A DNA stretch of 64,000 bases from Escherichia sp. E1V33. GTDB lineage: Bacteria; Pseudomonadota; Gammaproteobacteria; Enterobacterales; Enterobacteriaceae. A program made the translations under genes and the position numbers. The notes below the pieces were generated by a model that was not told the origin of the DNA, did no database searches, and saw only the letters and a program-made list of their open reading frames with translations. The stretch lies in assembly GCF_004211955.1 (NCBI RefSeq), contig NZ_RHJI01000012.1, positions 62,001-126,000 on the forward strand, in the 5' to 3' direction. Shown here in pieces: positions 59,823 through 64,000 of the stretch; position 1 is the first letter of the stretch, and every line of letters begins with the position of its first letter.

Positions 59823-59839
59823 TCAATCGTTTCTAAACA
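59823..59839 (-). promoter_or_regulatory. PhoP box of rstAB
   Basis: On the minus strand TGTTTA-GAAAC-GATTGA, a direct repeat with N5 spacing, 57-73 bp upstream of rstA. It matches the PhoP-regulated rstA promoter of E. coli. A TAAAAT (59815-59810) follows but its spacing to the box is shorter than usual. Confidence 0.72.
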
Positions 59840-59894
59840 AGGTTGCATCGGGTATTCTACAGCTGACTTGTTATGGAAGTGTTAAGGTAAAAAG

Positions 59895-60230
59895 ATGGGG
59901 CTGGTAATCAAAGCTGCGCTTGGTGCGCTGGTGGTGGTGTTGATTGGTGTATTAGCAAAAACGAAAAATTACTATATCGCCGGGCTGATTCCACTTTTCC
60001 CGACCTTTGCGCTCATCGCGCATTATATTGTTGTCAGTGAACGTGGGATTGAAGCCTTACGTACCACAATCGTTTTCAGTATGTGGTCGATTATTCCCTA
60101 TTTTGTTTATCTGGCGTCGTTGTGGTATTTCACTGGAATCATGCGCTTGCCCGCTGCTTTTGTGGGTTCTGTTGCGTGCTGGGGGCTAAGCGCATGGGTG
60201 CTGATTATTTGCTGGATGAAGCTGCATTAA
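59895..60230 (+). CDS. ydgC: GlpM-family inner-membrane protein YdgC
   Basis: A 111-residue membrane protein with four hydrophobic segments (about 2-21, 27-48, 58-78, 86-108), similar to the GlpM family first linked to alginate production in Pseudomonas. Function in E. coli is unknown. It is divergent from rstA with 128 bp between, and its 3' end overlaps the folM 3' end by 4 bp. Confidence 0.9.
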   Translation: MGLVIKAALGALVVVLIGVLAKTKNYYIAGLIPLFPTFALIAHYIVVSERGIEALRTTIVFSMWSIIPYFVYLASLWYFTGIMRLPAAFVGSVACWGLSAWVLIICWMKLH

Positions 60231-60949
60231 CGCAAATGACGGCCGCCATCAAGCGGGAAACTGCGCCCGGTTACAAAGCAACTGGTGAGTAAGTAATCGA
60301 CCAGATCGATAACTTCTTTCTCACCAGGGGCGGTTTTCATCAGTGACTTATTCAGCGCCTGTTGGCGATATTCGGCATCATCATGCTCATTAAACAGGAT
60401 CAGCGATGGCGCAATAGAATTCACTTTCACTTCCGGTGCCAGCTTGCGGGCAAACGAACGGGTCATATTATCCAGTGCCGCTTTACTTGCTGCATAGGCA
60501 ATATGTTTGTCGCTTCCGCGCTCTACTACATAATCGGTGAAGTGAATGATATCACTGGCGGCGTGTCCGTGACCGCGCAGTAATCTTTCCAGCGCATGGT
60601 TGAGCAGATAAGGGGTATTAACATGGATCTGCATCATGCAGGCCAGAACATCAGTCAGTGGCGTACCAGGTTTTTCTGCCATCCACGCACTGGCGTTATG
60701 CAAAATAGCACGCAGGCCGTGGGTGCTTTTTAACACTTCATCGGCAAATGCCATCACGCCGTCGTTCGTTGAAAAATCAGCCTGAATACACTGCGCACCC
60801 GCATTAACCAGTCCATCAATAGCAGGGTAGTGCGTCCGATAGCTGACAATCACCGGTTGCTTTTGATTAATGAAATGCCAGGCGAGAGCGAGGCCGATAC
60901 GACGGCCTCCGCCAGTGATTAATATTGGCAAGGGCTGGGTTTTCCCCAT
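60227..60949 (-). CDS. folM: Dihydromonapterin reductase / dihydrofolate reductase FolM
   Basis: A 240-residue short-chain dehydrogenase making tetrahydromonapterin with NADPH, with weak dihydrofolate reductase activity. The cofactor motif is TGGGRRIGLALAWHF (about 11-25), where the Arg pair favours NADPH, and the catalytic Y-x3-K is HIAYAASKAALD. The start MGKTQPLPIL was used; the frame is open upstream into the ydgI end. Convergent with ydgC, 37 bp after ydgI. Confidence 0.95.
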   Translation of the reverse strand: MGKTQPLPILITGGGRRIGLALAWHFINQKQPVIVSYRTHYPAIDGLVNAGAQCIQADFSTNDGVMAFADEVLKSTHGLRAILHNASAWMAEKPGTPLTDVLACMMQIHVNTPYLLNHALERLLRGHGHAASDIIHFTDYVVERGSDKHIAYAASKAALDNMTRSFARKLAPEVKVNSIAPSLILFNEHDDAEYRQQALNKSLMKTAPGEKEVIDLVDYLLTSCFVTGRSFPLDGGRHLR

Positions 60950-60986
60950 CGTTAATCTCCTTTGCAAGCAAACGATGGGACGAAAG

Positions 60987-62369
60987 TTATCCCACCAGCA
61001 TCCAGGTCGCCGGAACTGCGGCAATTAACAGCATGCCAATCAGCACCATTTCCTGACGATTCAATACATTATCATGTGTATGCGTTTTACGCGCGTACAG
61101 GAAGACCAGTAGCCCTGGCGCATACAAAACGACGGACAACAACAGGTGCATTGGGCCTGAAGCGTATAATAACCATAAGCCATAAATGCAGGCGCCGACA
61201 CCTACCGCTTTATGCAGTGGACGAGTAGCGATTTTTAACAAGAACGCCCCAACCAGGAAATAGGGCACCAGAATCATCTCTGAGGCGATGGTCAGCAACG
61301 TGTTGTAATCAGAACCAGTCAGCCAGATCAGCACCAGACAAATTTGCACGCAGATGTTGGTCAGCCACAACGAGGCGGACGGCGCTGCTTGTGCATTCTG
61401 GCGCGCAAAAATACGCGGGAATGCCTTATGGGTTGCTGCCAGGAAGGGGACTTCTGCCGCCATAATGGTCCAGCTTAAATACGCGCCACAAACGGAAACG
61501 ATCAATCCGGCAGCGATGATAATCTCGCCCCACGGCCCCATCATTTTCACCATCAGACCGGCCATAGATGGGTTACGAATCTCAGCCAGTTCAGGACGTG
61601 CAACCACACCCAGCGAAAGCAGCGTGACCAGTAAATAAACGCCAAGTGCGGAAAGCACAGCCAGAAGTGTAGCTTTGCCAACATCATGTTTATTCCGCGC
61701 GCGTGAAGAAACAACCACCGCACCTTCCACACCAATGAATACCCATAGTGTGATCAGCATGGTGTTTTTCACCTGTTCCCACACCGGTACGCCAAGCGCA
61801 AGGCCAGTAAAGTCGAGCTTGAAGGTGTCCAGTTTGAACATCATCATCGCCAGCACAATAAACAAACCAAGCGGCAATAATTTTGCCAATGTCGCCACCA
61901 GGTTAATGCTGGCGGCGGTTTGTACGCCGCGCAGGATCAAAAAGTGAACAATCCACAATAATGCCGATGCACCGACGATCGATTGCCAGGTGTTACCATC
62001 GCCAAACAGGCGTAGTTCCGGCGTATCGGTGAAGAAACTTAATGCGGAAAAGACGATAACCAGATAAGAGACGTTGGCGATAACCGCACATAGCCAGTAC
62101 CCCCATGCGGAGCAGAAGCCGATTAACTCGCCAAATCCTTCCCGCGCATAGGTAAAAATACCGCCGTCAAGGTCGGGACGAATGCGTGTCAGGATCAGCA
62201 TGGCAAAGGCCAGCAATAAGATGCCAGCGCCAGTAATACCCCAGCCGATGAGCAGTGCTGCCGGGCTGGCAACCGCCGCCATATTTTGCGGCAGACTGAA
62301 AACACCCGCGCCCAGCATTGAGCTTAATACCAGCGCGGTGAGTGCGCTCAGTCCCAGTTTCTTTTCCAT
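60987..62369 (-). CDS. ydgI: APC-family arginine:ornithine antiporter-like YdgI (ArcD type)
   Basis: A 460-residue amino acid antiporter of the basic amino acid/polyamine family with 12 predicted helices. The first helix shows the unwound GAGVFSLP motif (ALVLSSMLGAGVFSLPQ), typical of substrate binding in APC carriers. Arginine/ornithine exchange is assigned by similarity to ArcD; no arginine deiminase genes are nearby to support it. Confidence 0.9.
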   Translation of the reverse strand: MEKKLGLSALTALVLSSMLGAGVFSLPQNMAAVASPAALLIGWGITGAGILLLAFAMLILTRIRPDLDGGIFTYAREGFGELIGFCSAWGYWLCAVIANVSYLVIVFSALSFFTDTPELRLFGDGNTWQSIVGASALLWIVHFLILRGVQTAASINLVATLAKLLPLGLFIVLAMMMFKLDTFKLDFTGLALGVPVWEQVKNTMLITLWVFIGVEGAVVVSSRARNKHDVGKATLLAVLSALGVYLLVTLLSLGVVARPELAEIRNPSMAGLMVKMMGPWGEIIIAAGLIVSVCGAYLSWTIMAAEVPFLAATHKAFPRIFARQNAQAAPSASLWLTNICVQICLVLIWLTGSDYNTLLTIASEMILVPYFLVGAFLLKIATRPLHKAVGVGACIYGLWLLYASGPMHLLLSVVLYAPGLLVFLYARKTHTHDNVLNRQEMVLIGMLLIAAVPATWMLVG

Positions 62370-62515
62370 CGATATCCAGTGTTTAAAACGTGTTCAGAAG
62401 AATAAATATTAGGGCAAAACGCATAAAAATGGTGAATGCCACTAAAGCGCGGGATTTTACGAAGAGATGTGCCGGCATGCAATGGTTGCAGGAAGATTTG
62501 TAGCTAAAAATCGGA

Positions 62516-62536
62516 AAGGCGGCATAAAGCCGCCTT
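62516..62536 (-). terminator. Terminator of ydgH
   Basis: AAGGCGGC (62516-62523), loop ATAAA, GCCGCCTT (62529-62536). On the minus strand TTTCCGATTTTTAG follows. It lies 22 bp after the ydgH stop. Confidence 0.8.
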
Positions 62537-62557
62537 ATTGTGATACTGAATAGTTAT

Positions 62558-63502
62558 TTATTTATACAGGTCTGCACTGATGGTCAGGTTGTTACCACGT
62601 TCCTGCCACTGGCGGGTGATGTGGTAATACTTAGCACCTTTCTTCGCGGCACGTTTAGCAACCTGATAGGAGACTTCGGTCATGTTGCCGTAGTTACCTG
62701 AGAACTTAATGCTATCGAACGGGACCATCATTGCTGCGGTCGCTTTGTTCAGTTCTTCTACTTTGGTGCCGTCAGGAAGCGTGACAGTGTAACGTCCGCC
62801 TTTTGAAGATTGAGTTTCAAAGAAACGACCGACTTCAGCACTTGGTGATGCAGTGGTGGCAACGCCCGGGATTTCAACTTTCTTCGCAGCTTCGCCACCT
62901 GCGGCCAGTGCCGCGCGACCTGCATCAGAATCAGCAGGGATCACATCCGGACTCTGGACGATGCGTTTTTTAGCATCTTGTTTGTAGATGAACGCAGTAA
63001 TACGCTGGTTACCGCCCTGGTTGGCATCTATCTGGCGAACGATGTAGTAAGAGTAGGCACCTTTCGCTTTTGCTGCTTTGGTGATGGCATCATTCACTTC
63101 CGGCTGGCTACGGAAGAAACCCTGCACGGTCACGGTGTCGTACGGCTCAATCAGAACAGCCTGCTCTTTAGGCAGCTCAATCACGCCATTAAAAACGCGA
63201 TTCTTATCAGCTTCTGCTTTTTCAGCATCGGCTTTATAAAGATCGGCAACCACACGCCAGTTACCGCTGTTACCGAAATCTGATGTATCGACAACATAAA
63301 AAGAGGCGGCGTCTTCTTTATCAGCGCGACGGGAAACAGCTTTAACCGCTTCGCCAATGGCATTAAAACGGCCGGTAACCACTACACGGTCAAAAGGTTT
63401 AACCGCTGCCGCTTGCTCCGGTGTCAGTTCTGTTGCTGCGTTAACGGAAAATGCCGTAGCAGAAAGCAGTGCCGACGCCAGGAGGGTGTTCTTAAGCTTC
63501 AT
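62558..63502 (-). CDS. ydgH: Periplasmic DUF1471 (YhcN/BhsA-type) protein YdgH
   Basis: A 314-residue exported protein. The signal peptide is residues 1-22 (LLASALLSATAFSVNA). Three DUF1471-type modules follow (about 35-110, 115-185, 240-314), each with a GxF/xF-strand and an A-xx-KGAKYYH-like helix-strand pattern. Most DUF1471 proteins are single modules, so the triple arrangement is distinctive. It has been linked to envelope integrity together with other DUF1471 proteins; the mechanism is unknown. Confidence 0.94.
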   Translation of the reverse strand: MKLKNTLLASALLSATAFSVNAATELTPEQAAAVKPFDRVVVTGRFNAIGEAVKAVSRRADKEDAASFYVVDTSDFGNSGNWRVVADLYKADAEKAEADKNRVFNGVIELPKEQAVLIEPYDTVTVQGFFRSQPEVNDAITKAAKAKGAYSYYIVRQIDANQGGNQRITAFIYKQDAKKRIVQSPDVIPADSDAGRAALAAGGEAAKKVEIPGVATTASPSAEVGRFFETQSSKGGRYTVTLPDGTKVEELNKATAAMMVPFDSIKFSGNYGNMTEVSYQVAKRAAKKGAKYYHITRQWQERGNNLTISADLYK

Positions 63503-64000
63503 AAAAATAATCCTTCGCCTTGCGCAAACCAGGTACTGGTATTGTTATTAACGAGAAACGTGGCTGATTATTGCATTTAAACGGTGTAACTGTCTGCGTC
63601 ATTTTTCATATCCGCTTCCTTGATTTGATTTTAAACCTGATCGGATGACCATCTGTGCTTAAAAAACAGCCGCACCGGCATAAAACTGCTGAAACGACTG
63701 AATTACATAAGTTAATTTAATGTAAAGCAATGGATTTCGCCGGGGGGATATCATGTTTTACCTGGCCACCGGAGACAATTATCGGTCTTTATCCTGTGTT
63801 CTAAGGTGTTTATCCCTCAGTCATCACTAAATCGTTTATATTTTGCGAGTTCACGTCGAAATACTGATTTTTGACGCTAGATCACAGGCATTATTTTCAG
63901 TACGTTATAGACGTTTGTTACTAATTTATTTTAACGGAGTAACATTTAGCTCGTACATGAGCGGCTTGTGTATCAAAAACACAGGCAAACCATCATCAAT
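63503..64000. promoter_or_regulatory. ydgH-pntA divergent intergenic region (498 bp, runs to window edge)
   Basis: No gene is supported. In K-12 the next gene is pntA (transhydrogenase alpha) on the plus strand; its start is not reached. The right end carries TTGACG (63871-63876) followed by an AT-rich stretch, and GATCACAGGC (63880-63889) resembles a CRP half site. The left part must hold the ydgH promoter. All boxes are weak. Confidence 0.5.

Overview
The window is a 64 kb stretch of enterobacterial core chromosome that I recognise as Escherichia coli, or a very close Escherichia. It corresponds to the cfa-to-ydgH interval near the replication terminus of K-12, read here in the opposite orientation. 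The identification rests on gene content, gene order and protein sequences that match remembered K-12 proteins almost residue for residue: an intact uidABC glucuronide locus, malI-malXY, the rsxABCDGE-nth operon, and tus with a Ter site. Several details differ from K-12 as I remember it: RsxC is 708 residues instead of 740, SlyA has a few substitutions, and the Ter site has different outer bases. I therefore take it to be a non-K-12 strain. I see no insertion sequence, prophage, integron, tRNA, rRNA or CRISPR array, and coding density is high.

Layout, left to right. Positions 1-8.5 kb hold the 5' part of cfa, the purine transporter/regulator pair punC-punR, purR, the 29-residue membrane protein ynhF, the MFS pump ydhP, sodB, the murein endopeptidase mepH and grxD. 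Positions 8.5-18 kb hold lhr and rnt, then the electrophile and aldehyde detoxification group gloA-nemA-nemR, ydhL, ydhF and sodC. Positions 18-22.3 kb hold the ydhIJK efflux-type operon, divergent from slyA, and slyB. Positions 22.6-27.8 kb hold anmK, mliC, pdxH, tyrS, pdxY and gstA. Positions 27.9-36.3 kb hold dtpA, a 609 bp gene-free gap, and nth with the rsx electron-transfer operon. Positions 36.4-41 kb hold ydgK, cnu, blr, ydgJ, add and malY. Positions 41-50.5 kb hold malX/malI, hdhA and uidR-uidABC. Positions 50.5-57.7 kb hold ydgA, manA, fumA, fumC and tus with its Ter site. Positions 57.7-64 kb hold rstBA, ydgC, folM, ydgI, ydgH and the empty region leading to what is pntA in K-12, which begins outside the window.

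Functional themes. Redox defence is dense: sodB, sodC, grxD, gstA, gloA, nemRA, the rsx complex that resets SoxR, and SoxS-responsive fumC with a full-consensus mar/sox box. Purine handling is represented by PurR, PunR/PunC and Add. B6 metabolism is represented by PdxH and PdxY. Carbon use is represented by the Mal and Uid loci. Two PhoP boxes (slyB, rstA) tie separate loci to the Mg2+ response. Regulatory palindromes are unusually easy to read here: PurR O1/O2, two MalI operators, the NemR box, the SlyA box, a 20 bp perfect palindrome before uidR, and Ter before tus.

I found no convincing undescribed multi-gene system. The best leads are modest: the 96 bp tandem repeats in rsxC, a strong CRP-like palindrome inside the nth-dtpA gap, long inverted repeats at the cfa distal promoter and in the rnt-lhr junction, and zero-gap convergent gene ends.
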